NCBI GenBank assembly: GCA_963924555.1
Contig: OZ004594.1
Span: 682,001 to 746,000, forward strand
Source of the DNA: Crambe crambe
Lineage: Eukaryota; Porifera; Demospongiae; Poecilosclerida; Crambeidae
Reading direction: 5' to 3'
Length of the DNA stretch: 64,000 nt
This document shows positions 32,169-43,934 of this stretch, piece by piece. The position numbers and the translations under genes were made by a program. Position 1 is the first letter of the stretch. Every line of letters begins with the position of its first letter. The notes under the pieces were generated by a model that saw only the letters and a list, made by a program, of their open reading frames with translations, did no database searches and was not told the DNA's origin.

Positions 32169-34660
32169 ATGGTTATTAGCAGGAGGTGGCGCGCTGCAGC
32201 TCTCTTCAACGTCGTCATGATCTGCAGCCATCTGTGTGGTAAGCCCATTAGGCTTTGAATCTCGTTTCTAGTCAGCTAGGCCTGGCGACTTTGAATCTCG
32301 TTTCCACACCCTTTTAGCCAGCTAGGCCTAGGTTTTTAGCGAGAAGCTGCTTCCTCTCGGCAATGATTATCACAGGGCTGCATGTAGCAAGAAAATTAAT
32401 ATTTATTAAGTGGAGTTTAGCTAAGTGTCTCCTATTATTCTGTGTTTGTATATTGTAGCTATAGCCATGGCTGACAAATTGTGCTCCGACGTTATTCGTT
32501 CATGCAATAAGTCAACTTGGGCACTGGTGAGTAATGCCACACAAGGCATTGAAGTCACAGTATTCTCTGCTGATGATGGGAACGATACCTTCATCACAAC
32601 AGAAGTAACCAACCATTTTCTCCCTTCCGAATGTGGTGTTAATTACCAGCTTTGTAATTTGCTCGTTGTTGGACAGTTTCTCATCATACCTGCCAACAGA
32701 AGCCTGATCATCTATCCCCTCCAAACCAATACTGCTTCACACTCCACAATGATACAGAACATTCCAATCGACTGCAATCCTACTGGTATCTCCACACCAT
32801 TTCAAGACTCTTCACTAGTAGTAGAGTGTCGAAACACCGCTGACCATTCTCTGACATATCTCTTTCTCTCCATCTCAGAGACAGGCATCAGTTTTCACCG
32901 TCCCAGAGCTCCTTACCACGCAAGAAAATTCTCAAGATCACACCCCACTTCCCACGCATGTCACGCATCTGGTAGCTCTATTTATGTGGTTGCTGACAAT
33001 GGTATCGTGAGCTATGGTGGTTCGGGGTTCCAGGAACTCCAGGAGATTGTGAACTGTCAGGATGTATCCCACACTGAGTATATCGAGGAAAAAGGGAGTT
33101 TGGCCATATATTGTACAAACGATGTGGCAGTGACATACTCGATCTGCTCCGATGACCTTAGGTACTACAATCTCACGGGAGGCATTCCGTACTTCTGCTC
33201 ATCAAAAACGGTGTTTTTCATGAACGAATCGATACGAGTTGAGGGTAAGGATGGGAACATAGTCCTAGCGAGAGTGAATCACACGTTAAAAGACATTGCT
33301 TATGGCAAGTGTCAAGATGATAAGTACTTTGTGATGACCACAAAGAATGGCTCACTCTATTCACTCCAGTTTACATCTCCTCTATCCCTCATTTCCAATG
33401 CTACATGCCAAAATGGCTCGTGTGTTATACCAGCCTTCAGTCCGACCAGCTCTGAATTCTTGGCATTTAATTTCAAAAATAAGTCTGTTGTATCTGTGAA
33501 TCTGCTTGGAGGTTGCACAGAACCAATCAGAGAATTCTTCAGAACCAACTCAACTGTGTCTCTAATGACTGCGATTAGTTCCACTGACACAATGTGTAGT
33601 TGTGAGTATTGCAATCCTCCCACCACTGAAGAAGTCACACCTGCTGAGACCAATAATATGCCAACAGAAATGACAGAGAACGCACAAACTATGGCCGATA
33701 CCACTGACAGTGACTCTGTTACTACTGACGATTCTAATTTAGATGTCAATTCACCCCCAAGATTTCGGACTAGTCAAGTCTCCATTGTGGTATCAGTTGT
33801 TGTGGCAGTGATTTTAGGCTTAGTAATATTCATTACTACTGTGTGTGTCTTCAGGTGAGTATTGTGTGTAATGATTGTTATGACAAACTGTTTTAATTAA
33901 TAATCCCTTCTTAGTGTTGTGAAGATTGTAAGGAAAAGAAGAAAGTAAGAGATACTATTAGTCTAATCAGCTCTACCTTAAATTTATGTTTGATTTTCTC
34001 ATAGATTTGGTTCACTTGGTGACATTTCTTCAACTATTGGGACTGATATAGAAGCTGGCAGGTAAGACTTAGATGTAGTTATATTGTGCAATCCATATTA
34101 GACACACATAATGTGCATGGTCAGCATTCTAATAAGGGAAGTGAATGCACCTTGACCTTTCTACAACTTGCAATGATACTAGAAAGGTCAAGGTGCATTT
34201 ACTTCCTGCTGAGTTATTTTCGGGGAGGCACTTATGTCAATGCCTGTTAATTAGTGAACTGTCTTGTGTAGTGAGTAAGAGAAGGGGCAATCCCTTATTC
34301 AACTCTTGTGTGGCGAATAAGAGAAGGGGCAATCCCTGTAATCAATGTTCAATTCTTAGACTGGACGATTTCAAAGATGCAGACGAGGATGTGCCCACTG
34401 TGCAAAATGGACAACCTGAGACTGGATCAGATAATCAGATTACTCTTCAAGATGTGCAAGCCGAGACTGTAATGGCTCATACTGTGCAAGATACACAAGG
34501 TGGGATTCACGGAGGCTTAGTATCAGGAAATGTCACACTCTCCTCACCCAGTGGCTTTGACTCCAATGCAATCAATCAGTGTTATCTTAGCAAAACTAAC
34601 ACAGAACAGAAAACAAATGAACTATCACATAAAATACAAAATTTACCACCAGAGCCATAA
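32169..34660 (+). CDS. Cluster member 5: type I membrane protein, unrecognised family
   Basis: Five exons: 32169-32238 (signal peptide, phase 1), 32459-33854 (ectodomain and membrane helix, phase 2), 33915-33944, 34005-34061 and 34360-34660, 617 aa. Shared blocks: CGVNYQLCNLLVV, LIIYPLQTN, IPYFCSSKTVFF, YGKCQDD. The juxtamembrane stalk is rich in Thr, Glu and Asp, followed by the helix 'VSVVVAVILGLVIFITTVC' and a strongly basic stop-transfer stretch (KIVRKRRK). The tail is long, Gln/Asp-rich and without a domain I know. Signal-peptide choice: the Met at 32169 precedes 'AAALFNVVMICSHLC'. The gene converges on member 6 with a 54-bp gap between stop codons. Confidence 0.8.
34139..34347. repeat. 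Hairpin plus tandem duplication in intron 4 of cluster member 5
   Basis: 'Agtgaatgcaccttgacctt' (34140 on) and its near complement 'aaggtcaaggtgcatttact' (34183 on) form a stem of about 25 bp. Just after, a unit of about 50 bp with 'aagagaaggggcaatccc' occurs twice in tandem (about 34270 and 34318). Confidence 0.75.
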
Positions 34661-34714
34661 TTTTGATCACCATCTCTTTATGGATAATGAATATTATTTA
34701 TTATAGAGCATTCT

Positions 34715-36708
34715 TTATACCACCACATGGGGGCTATTATCATGTCTGTCATTTGAAGTTTGAATTGGGGGTGGATCAGATTCAGATTCAGGGATGCTTG
34801 CACCATCCATTTCTTGATCTTCCCGTTCCAGAAGATCAGCAGATGTAGATCGGGATATATCTGTACTGTTCTCTCCGCTGTTCTCAATGCCAGGTATACT
34901 CGGTCTTGAAGTGGTCCTATGAAAAAGTCAAGGATAAAGAAAGGAGCTGGGGGATTTAGGGGGTCAGACTTTGGAATTATGACTGTGATTAGATAGGCCC
35001 AATAGAGAGTTAGTCTTGCACATAGTGAGTCATGCTTTACCTGACCATGGTACTGGGTGATGGAGGACCAGTACTATTTGTTATCTTCTGTTTCCTGCAT
35101 CTTTTCTTCACACAACTACAGCAAATAAGCACAAATAAATAAAGTCAGTGTATGAAGATTCAACTCACATTGTAATTGGAACTATTATGGTCACGAGAGA
35201 AAGGATAATAATAATTATACCAAAAATGGATGTGGACAACACTATGGCAATCGTAAGACCACGAGTATTCCTTTGCACAATAGACATCATATTAGAGGCA
35301 GTAGTTGGAGGCATAATGGAGCTAGGAGATGTCAGTATCACAGAAGAAGTTGCCGGTAGTTGAATTACTGAAGATGGCACTATTAATCTTGTCCTTAAGT
35401 TTGTCAAGAGTGCCAGAGCACCTGCTGCAACTCTTGGTCTTTGAATGATCGGTAGAAATGAACTGTTGAAGACGATAACTTCATTGGCTTTTTGGACAAC
35501 AAAATATAAACCTTCAAAGACCATTAGATCTTCACAATGACTCTCCCTGCTGCAAAGACTGCTGCTGATCGGATCAAGCAGACGCCTTGATGTTGCATTG
35601 AAGACACTAACACCCTGAACAGCATCAAGAAAGACAAAGAAACGGACCGAGTCCTTCATAAGACACTCTCCGTACAGAAAGTCTGTCCCGGTGCTATGAA
35701 AGCGAAATGAATTCGAAGCAATTGCATCAGAGTGTGTTATCTGAATATCATGGGTGCTTTGTTGCACTTTAAAATGATGCTCAGACGTGGGGCAGGCATA
35801 TTGAATTCCGGACCCGTTCAGCGAAAGACTTCGACTCACTCTCTCGTCTATATTATACCGCACAGCCTTCCCCGAGCTGCAATAAGCATAAAGGATGTGA
35901 TCTCCACCATACACTATCCGGTCACACTCAGAGTTATCCACGCCAGAATACACTTGCACATTTCCACGATCCAATCTAATACCAAATATGTGGCCTTGAG
36001 CTAAAAATAATACTTGGTTCCTGACATCGGGTGTATACATGAAATTTGATACGAACTGGTAGTCATTGTCTGTAAAACTCCTAGGGAAGGTATACAGCCT
36101 TACGGGACTCCGAAGGTAGGACCTAGAGACTGAAGTATACTTTAGTCTTACTTCACGCGAGTAAAGTGTTCGCAAGCCCGTGCAGAATAAAACCAGAACT
36201 CCACCTATGTTGATGATTTCCAGTGGAACACAGTCATCGGTAGTCAATACTGCAGTGGAGCCTTGCAGCAAACTAGCACCATTATACACCAGCTCCATAA
36301 GCCCAATTGCATTTTGTAAAGGGGCCACTACTATGAACTTTTCTTGGGTAGAAACAGTTGTAGAGTTGATAATCATCAGTCTATGACACCTGTAGGCAAA
36401 AAAATTGTTCTCTCTGCCTCTGCAGCCTCTGGAAAGCCTTTGATTGCCAGGGAAGTCGTGTATGGTGACTCCACGCTCATTTCTAGGTGTCACAAGAACT
36501 GCAGCTGACTGAATATTAGTATCAGGATTGCTAGAAACCGCAAGGGTGATCAAATGCTCATTAGAAACTGCATAGGGGAAAAAAGTGATTTACTAGCTAC
36601 TAGCAGTGAGTGATCTACTGTACCTTGCTGAAGGCAATGGTTGCTATCCTGGTGTAATAATCCAATAGTGAAGACGACTCTTACAAAAGAACCAAGCTTT
36701 ATGTCCAT
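34715..36708 (-). CDS. Cluster member 6: type I membrane protein, unrecognised family
   Basis: Four exons: 36708-36624 (signal-like 'SFVRVVFTIGLL', phase 1), 36567-35169 (ectodomain and membrane helix 'IAIVLSTSIFGIIIIILSLV', phase 2), 35115-35041 and 34916-34715, 586 aa. Shared blocks: a widened first pair C-x10-C (CRGRENNFFAYRCHRLMI), IVVAPLQNA, IQYACPTSEHHF and YGECLMK. The signal peptide is less hydrophobic than in the other members. After the membrane comes a basic Cys-containing stretch (ICVKKRCRKQK) and a Ser/Asp/Pro-rich tail. It is the most diverged member. Its start lies 155 bp beyond the DJ-1 stop codon on the same strand. Confidence 0.78.
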
Positions 36709-36863
36709 CTCTCTTGTAGCGAAGGAGGCGTTCCTTGGCTAAGTTTATTAAATTAAATAAAGAGGGGATTTTTTTTTAATGGCGCCGATTGGGACTAACC
36801 CGCGATGATAATTATGCGATATAATGAATTGAATCATGATTGCATCATCCAGTCTAGATCTAC

Positions 36864-37513
36864 TTATTTAGGAGGCAGCATCATTGGTCCAGATATGTCC
36901 TTGGCCACCTGCTCTCCCATCAGGGCTGTGACGATGGCCAGGGCGAACTCAAAGGAGGAACCAGGACCTCGACTCGTAATGGTAGTCCCGTCACGGCAAA
37001 CACGTGCCTCTGTGTAGGAGTACTGTCCACTCTTAACCAACTGCTCTTGAATACAGGGATGAGAAGTCACCTGCTTCCCCTACAGGAATATTAATTACAG
37101 GGAAGGGGGTGTAATTAGCACAAAGTATTTGGGAGCCACACTTGTTCACTTACCTTGGCAATATCATGTGCCAAAAGTGCACTTGGTGCTGCGCACACTG
37201 CTGCCACAAATCTCCCTGCATTTTCTTGTGCTTGCAACACTTCCTTCACCTTCGAGGACTCTGCTAGCCTCTTGGAACCACCCAACCCCCCAGGAAGAAC
37301 CACCACATCATAAGGCCCCTTAGTAGCTGCGTCATCTAGAGACATATCTGGGAGAATTCGGACTTCTCTGCTACATGTAACTGGATCTGCAGAGTCTATT
37401 CCTGCGACTGTGACAGAGATTTTTGCCCGTCTCATAATATCCACGGATATCACTGTTTCCATCTCCTCAGCCCCAGGAGACAAAATCACCAAAGCCTTTT
37501 TCCCTTCAGCCAT
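36864..37513 (-). CDS. PARK7: DJ-1/PARK7 family protein
   Basis: Two exons, 37513-37154 and 37079-36864, encode 191 aa; human DJ-1 is 189 aa. Similarity covers the whole chain: '[17 protein letters not shown]', '[10 protein letters not shown]', the nucleophile elbow '[13 protein letters not shown]' with the redox-active Cys at about residue 107, Glu19 matching human Glu18, 'VTSHP' with the partner His, and '[16 protein letters not shown]'. DJ-1 proteins act in oxidative stress defence and as glyoxalase/deglycase-like enzymes; which activity applies here cannot be read from sequence. A more upstream frame extension lacks an ATG. The gene is divergent from the next one, with 118 bp between starts. 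Confidence 0.95.
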
Positions 37514-37631
37514 ACCTATTTTCAATTAAAGCGCACCAACTCTAGTCACACCCCCTTTTTGGCCCTTAACTGTGCTTTTATATCCGGATGAGGAAGGATT
37601 TGCAAGCAAAGGTTGTGTGGATATTTGAAAG

Positions 37632-39785
37632 ATGAAGTTCCTAGCAGCTACATCAACTCTCCTGGTGCTCTTACTGATGCCTGCATGTTTGCAGGGAGCG
37701 AGCGAGACATGTGAGGAAGCAGCTGGTGGCCCAAGAGGATGCGCCGTGTCAAATCAGCGGCTGTATACTATCTTCGATGAACTGCTGGATCAGTACCAGG
37801 AAGGGCTGACTCTTTATGTCAACTGTCTCTCCTTTAGCATGACTGGGTCGCTAGAATCCGGTGTAATATCGGGCATGAACGAAACCGGAGGTGGAATTAG
37901 GCTTAATATCAGTTGTGTGGATGAGGTCTTGTCAAGCAAACCTTTAAACTTGGCTCCAGTTGCACAGAACATGACAGCTTGCGTGGCGTGTCGGTCAAAC
38001 GAAACGACAAATATCTGTGTTGAGCGTAAGTTTGTTTGAAAAGTGGGTATGATTCCACCACTATGAGCAGTCATTAATGGAATGCTAAGAATCGCCCATC
38101 ACTCCTCATCGTGTGACAAAAACTAATGTGCAATGATATTAGGGAATTGAATTCATAAAGTTTTAACTTGCAGGTCTTCATCTTGGCAAGTCCATTTCTC
38201 TTTACGAGGAAAAGTGGTCATAGTAGTTGGCCTCTGGACCAATAAAATTTTCTTGTTTGCCCACTTTTGGCAATTCTCTCTTCTTTTTATTCCCTCCCCT
38301 CCCCTTTTCCCGCTCCACTGTCCTTTCAAACATACAGCATGTAGAAGTCCCTGTGAACGTTGCTATGATGAACCCTCACAGTGTTCCCGCTGCATAGCCT
38401 GCACTGCGAGAGAATCAGAACTCTGCCACCTCTCCGTGACATCCACTAACTCTTTGCAGTGTGCACCCAGGTGCAGTGGTCTCTCTGAAATTCAGCCAGA
38501 ACTCTTCAACTTTTGTGGTATGTGTTTATTAGTATATTCTGTATACTAAGACTTGCTATTCAGTATACTAAGACTTAGCTTGAATATTCGGCATGAAAGG
38601 TGGGTGTGTTGAGTATCATAATGCTTCCAACAATGCAGAATGTGACAGAAGTCATTTGAGAGAACTGAGAAGCTATGCTCTTGCAGAGAAAGAAGGTAAA
38701 TAATATTATGTCACATAATATATAAAGCAATGGCCTGCAAAATGCAATCTTTTCCCCAGTGGTGCTATAATGTATTTTCGAATTATTTCATCTCAGAACT
38801 GAAGGAGGGGGAGCCTATCCCCCCATGTGAATCTCCTGAAGTGGAAGATTTCATGTGTGTGAACAGTTGTGAAAATGGTCGCCAACCCAATAATGACTCT
38901 TTCCCAAACATCTGCTTTGGTGAGTTTTGTTTTGTGATCATCATTCAGCAAAATTTTCTTTCTGAAGTTGAGTTGAGCATTAAATGTGAATTGCCTCAGA
39001 TAGTGAATGGACCATGGTTGTCATAGGGAGATGCTGTAACACCTGCATACATAAACATGAAAATGTAAACAAACAAATAATAAAAACAAACAAGTTGGAG
39101 TGGCTTGTTCAAAGTCCAAACGTTATTTTATTTTGAGATTCTTCTGTGTAGCTTGTGGCTTTCCCTACTGTGTGGTTTGTGACAGTAGGATCGGCCAGTG
39201 TCTCACGTGCTTGGAACACACTGTTCTCTTCCATGGAGTGTGCTATGCTTGTCCCCTCTCCAACACTGCCTTGGTGGCAATTTTACAAGAAGAGGAACTA
39301 GAGGAAGAAGAGGAAAAGCAGAGGAAGCATCAATTAGTATGTGAGTGGGTAGAGCCAGATGATTAGCAATACTCCCGTCTCATTCTCTCTCCCCCTTCTC
39401 TTCTTTCTATTTTCCTCTCCTCTCTCTCCCTCCAGTGGCCATAGTCCTTCCCGTCTTGAGCGTGTTGATCATCGTCTTCTTTGTTGGCATGTCTATTTAT
39501 GCACACTTCCGCTACCCCCACATCCACCCTGCAGGGCACAAGCGACACAGAACCAAGCCTGAGGAGTACGTCCAATCACCTCTCCTGCATTATCTTGAGA
39601 AAAGGGGTCTTAGCTCTTTACATTTTGTTCACCACAAAAAGACCTCTTTTCTCAAGGTACTGTCACATTATTTCAAGGAGTTTTATCTCTATTTTAGGAT
39701 TGCTGACCCAATTGTGTCAGACAATGAGGGGGAAGAAGGAACTGAGAGTGTTTGGCGGGCAAGACCAACCGTCCGACTCCGATAA
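37632..39785 (+). CDS. Cysteine-rich type I membrane protein, unknown function
   Basis: Six exons: 37632-38025, 38338-38517, 38639-38695, 38797-38919, 39152-39340 and 39436-39785, in one frame for about 430 aa. A signal peptide (MKFLAATSTLLVLLLMPA) leads into an ectodomain with N-glycosylation sites and about 30 cysteines, many as C-x2-C pairs ('CRSPCERCYDEPSQCSRC', 'YCVVCDSRIGQCLTC', 'CYACP'), like EGF/furin/TNFR-type cysteine modules but not matching one clearly. An acidic stretch precedes a membrane helix ('IVLPVLSVLIIVFFVGMSIY'), then a basic tail. An optional intron near 39657-39700 cannot be excluded, so the C-terminus is tentative. No family is recognised. Confidence 0.7.
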
Positions 39786-39998
39786 TCACACTCAGAGAAG
39801 ACTGCTTCTCACTCTGTTAATTAATAAGCTCTCCAAATTTTTTTAATGACTGCCTTACCATTTGCTATATAAAACTTCAGATTTTTTCTTAACAATTTTT
39901 TTTTATTATCGCCAGAATGACACTGAAACTTTATGTAGTTGATTGGCTGTTTTTTAAATCAACTGGGAATTTGTACTTTCTTTCTGCAATGACTTGTT

Positions 39999-40914
39999 CT
40001 AACTTCTTTTGGTGTTGCTGTATGTATAGTTAAAAGCCGCAAGTACACAGTGGGTGTGTAATACATGACTTAAATGTACCATTTTCTGTTCTTCAAGATA
40101 AAGCTTTCTCCTATAATATTTCATGCGTTCCAGCAGTTTCCGGTCCTGATCCAGTTCCTCTTGTCTCTCTTTACTGGCAGGGGCCACCTTGCTAAAAATA
40201 GATCAGAGAGGATGACACGAGTCCAATTTCTATTAATAGGACACCAACTCGCCTGATGGTTATTTTCTTGACGTTAAAGAGTCGAGCAAGAGTTGTGACA
40301 GTCCACAGAGATGGGTCTTCTGATCTCAGTTTTTTCACAAAATTTATCTAAAAAGGGAAAAATAGATCTCAGATGTATGTATGTATGTATGTATGTATGT
40401 ATGTATGTATGTATGTATGTATGTATGTATGCATGCAAGTCATTTTAACTCACTTCTTCAGGTGATAACTGTGTTCTTTTCTTATGAATCTCCGGTTTGT
40501 AAGGACGAAGTGGCTATCAAATAAACAACAAACAAACATGAGGAAGGAGGAGAGAGCCTCAAGGTAGATACAGGATACATCCATATTTTTCACCTTGGTG
40601 TGATTGAATTTTGTCTGCAGAGCAGGATGGACGCACACTATCGTCCCTCCATCAGATGTCAGGAATTGTCTCGGCTTCTCCCCTTGTAAAGGGTGATAGG
40701 GTCTAGGTGCCAACTCGTCAGCACTGGTGGTCTTCTGTGTACTAAGGATTGAGTGGGTGTGGTCACTGCTGGGAGATATTGTTTCTGTCTTTAGTCCTCT
40801 TCTTAGCTGCTGGACAGACCATCTCAGTGGAGAATTTGAGCCTGAATATTACATTGCTGAATTTTTGTAGTATAGAACTGCAGTAATCAACATACCCCAA
40901 GTTTTACGTAGCAT
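39999..40914 (-). CDS. Mitochondrial ribosomal protein, MRP-L20/mL58-like
   Basis: Five exons: 40914-40896, 40841-40594, 40513-40454, 40347-40253 and 40191-39999, 204 aa. The N-terminus (MLRKTWGGSNSPLRWSVQQL) is basic and lacks acids, as in mitochondrial presequences. The core 'LRPYKPEIHKKRTQLSPEE', 'KKLRSEDPSLWTVTTLARLF' and 'VAPASKERQEELDQDRKLLE' resembles the MRP-L20 family of mitoribosomal proteins (winged-helix-like 'RxEDPxxWTxxxLAxxF' segment). The intron after 40253 uses a GC donor (AG|GCGAGT). The family call is from memory of the motif and is moderate; a neugrin-like protein is the alternative. The gene is divergent from the GGT gene (113 bp between starts). Confidence 0.6.
40373..40432. 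repeat. (ATGT)n microsatellite
   Basis: About 15 tetranucleotide units in an intron of the mitoribosomal protein gene. Confidence 0.95.
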
Positions 40915-41027
40915 GATGATTCTTCTTCAGCCACGTTGGTCACGGTTGGCACGGTATCGTTAAATTCATCGGTACATTAGGGTAAGCAGGTAAAGTATCG
41001 TCATTTTCACAAGTACGCAATCGAATT

Positions 41028-43832
41028 ATGGAGAGACCGTTTTCTACCAAGCGATCTGCAGTGATCTGCCGAAATGGCTGCGTGTCTTGTAGCCAGCCAC
41101 TAGCAGCAGAGGTGGGACTACAAATCCTGCGTAAGGGCGGGAACGCAGCTGACGCGGCTGTAGCAGTTGCAGCGGCCCTGAATGTGACTGAACCCTGCAG
41201 TACTGGTATTGGTGGCGACTGTTTCTGCCTGTTCTATGAGGCATCTTCTAAAACAGTTCGAGGCATCAATGGCAGGTAAAGATCGACTAGAGTAATCATT
41301 AGAAGTGATATCAATGTTTTAAACACTTTCTAGTGGGCGTTGCTCCTCCAGTTTGACCTTAGACCTTTTGGGATCTCGAGGGTACACACCCACTAATCCA
41401 ATTCCAGCTAGACATGCCCACAATGTCACTGTACCAGGAGCAGCTGCTGGTTGGGTAGACACAGTTAATGAATTTGGTTCCGGAAAAGTGAGTTTTTTTC
41501 TGATGATAATTCAGCCATTCCAGAAAATGCTTTCGTAACTGTTAATAGTTGTCTCTTCTTCAACTGCTTCAACCTGCAATAGATTTGGCTGAGGGTGGGT
41601 TTCCTGTTGCTCCAATTACAGCTCACCATTGGGAGGCAGGCTCACAGTATCTGTCTAACACCAGCAACAAGCATGGACATGATTTACTACTGGACGGGAG
41701 AGCCCCCAGGGCTGGAGAGATCATGAGGATGCCCCTGCTCGCTAGCACATTTAAGGTGAAGGGTAGATAGACTTTCATAAGACTTGTAGCCAAGCTAGAA
41801 TACAAGAGGTGATAGATGCCTATTATGCTCCCTCCTGAAAAGGGGTGGTACTTATCTGAGTTCGTACTGGTTAATATGATTTTGTAAACCAGAGGACATC
41901 AAATGCCTTCAGTGTAAAGTAAACAGGAAAAGGCCAATGCTTGTGATAAATCACCTTTGCACATAGCAATCAACTCCATGGGAGAGAAAATTATCACAGG
42001 AGCTAAAAGAATTCGATAAAAAGAGTGGAGAGAAGCAGATTATGACTTTACTTCTCCAAATAGTGTGGCTGTCGATACTATCAGGAGCGTACTATTGATG
42101 TGTATTCATTGCTGATCAAGCATTAGACTGAAACTCAGAATGATAGTCACTGAGCGCTTACTTAATTACTATTTTTAGAACAGTCATAGAGTATTTATAC
42201 TTGGAGATGAGTATTGTTGTACTTGGAGATGAGTATTGTTGTACTTGGAGATGAGTATTGTTGTACTTGGAGATGAGTATTGTTGTACTTGGAGATGAGT
42301 ATTGTTGTACTTGGAGATGAGTATTGTTGTACTTGGAGATGAGTATTGTTGTGCATTGACGGAAGTTTTATATATTTGTTTCTTTATATGTTTTTTTTTA
42401 TAGACTCTAGGGAAAGAGGGCAAAGGTGGTTTCTACGAGGGGAGAATAGCAGAGGCCATTGTGGAGTGTGTGAGAGTTCACGGTGGCGTCATAACAACAG
42501 AGGACCTGCGGGACCACTGCAGCACTGTAGTCACACCCATTAAGACGGAGTATAGGGGGGTCAACGTGTGGGAGATTCCCCCTAATGGTCAGGGTATCAC
42601 AGCACTCATGGCCCTCAACATATTGGAAGGATTTGATTTTTCAGGTAAGTGGCAAAGTGCCTAGTATCTTTAAATTTGAAATTTGTGTTCATAAATCTCA
42701 AGTCTCACTTTCTCCTTTTCAGGACTGGAGCATAACAGCTCGGCCTACCTCCACCTCCTCATTGAGGCCTTGCAGTTAAGTTTTGCTGACTCATGGTGGT
42801 ACTGTGCCGATCCCAGCAAGGTCAAAGTTCCTGTCGAGGGAATGCTGTCCAAGACCTATGCCAAACAGAGGAGGGAGTTGATAAAACCTGATCGTTGTCT
42901 GCCCGAGTATTTGAAAGGAGAACCATTCACTTCCAGTGATACCGTCTACTTCTCTGTGGTGGATTGCCATGGCAATGCTTGTTCTTTCATCAACAGTAAC
43001 TACATGGGATTTGGAACAGGCCTTGTCCCTGAGGGGTGTGGCTTTACTCTTCATGTGGGTGTGGCTTCATCAAATAATAAACATTACCTTTTTTAAAAAA
43101 TCCCTTTAGAATCGGGGTGCCAATTTTTCCCTGGACCCCTCTCATCCTAATGTGCTTGCTCCCGGGAAGAGGTCCTACCACACGATCATCCCGGGTATGG
43201 CAACCCACGCAGACTCGGGGGAACTACTGGCAAATTTTGGGGTCATGGGAGGATTCATGCAACCTCAAGGTCACGTGCAGGTAAGAGCACGCTCCTTGTT
43301 AAATTATGCTACTGTAGTCTTTTTTTTTTAGCAGTAAAAGCAAATACTGTACGTGGTTAACATGTGGTTGTTTCAAGTGCTTTGTGTATGCACATGTAAA
43401 CTGATGGGCCACTAATGCATGAAGAAATAGCCCTGTTGAATGCTTTTCTCTGGGTCATAGACATTGATGACCATTTTACCAATGTGTTATATGTGATGTT
43501 GAATGCAACTCTAGGTTCTCTTGAACATGCTTGACTTTGAGATGAACCCCCAAGAAGCTTTGGACGCCCCTCGATTCTGCATTGTCCCCTCACCTCAAAG
43601 GGTGTCGGGGGTGGAGCAGGAAAAGGGTTGCATAGCACTGGAGGAGGGCATCTCTGATACGGTGATGGAGGAATTGAGAGCTCTGGGACATGATGTCGCT
43701 GGACCTGTCCTTGGACATAGTAGGAGTGTGTTTGGAAGGGGACAGATCATTTGCTCTCGGCCAGTGAATGAGGAGAGGGTGTGGTGGGCAGGGTCAGATG
43801 GCAGAGCAGATGGTCTGGCTATTGGATACTGA
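41028..43832 (+). CDS. Gamma-glutamyltransferase family protein, YwrD-type (Ntn hydrolase)
   Basis: Seven exons: 41028-41275, 41334-41487, 41549-41755, 42404-42644, 42723-43054, 43110-43280 and 43515-43832, 556 aa. Typical sequence: '[19 protein letters not shown]', '[11 protein letters not shown]', '[14 protein letters not shown]', and the autoprocessing/nucleophile site in '[19 protein letters not shown]', where Thr becomes the new N-terminus of the small subunit. The C-terminal '[20 protein letters not shown]' is also canonical. There is no signal anchor, unlike membrane GGT1, and similarity is to the bacterial YwrD-like branch ('glutathione hydrolase-like'). It probably acts in the cytosol on gamma-glutamyl compounds; the substrate is unknown. 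Introns and clean animal neighbours argue it is a resident gene. Confidence 0.88.
42196..42352. repeat. 22-bp minisatellite in GGT intron 3
   Basis: Seven to eight nearly identical units of 'gtacttggagatgagtattg' plus 'tt'. Translated in the other direction it gives a repeated meaningless peptide. Confidence 0.95.
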
Positions 43833-43934
43833 AAACATTAACAAATAACTCAATAATTGTACAGATTATTATTATTGTGGCAGTGCAATAAAAATTTAAT
43901 TTTGAAAAATCACAATAATTAATATTATGTCACA

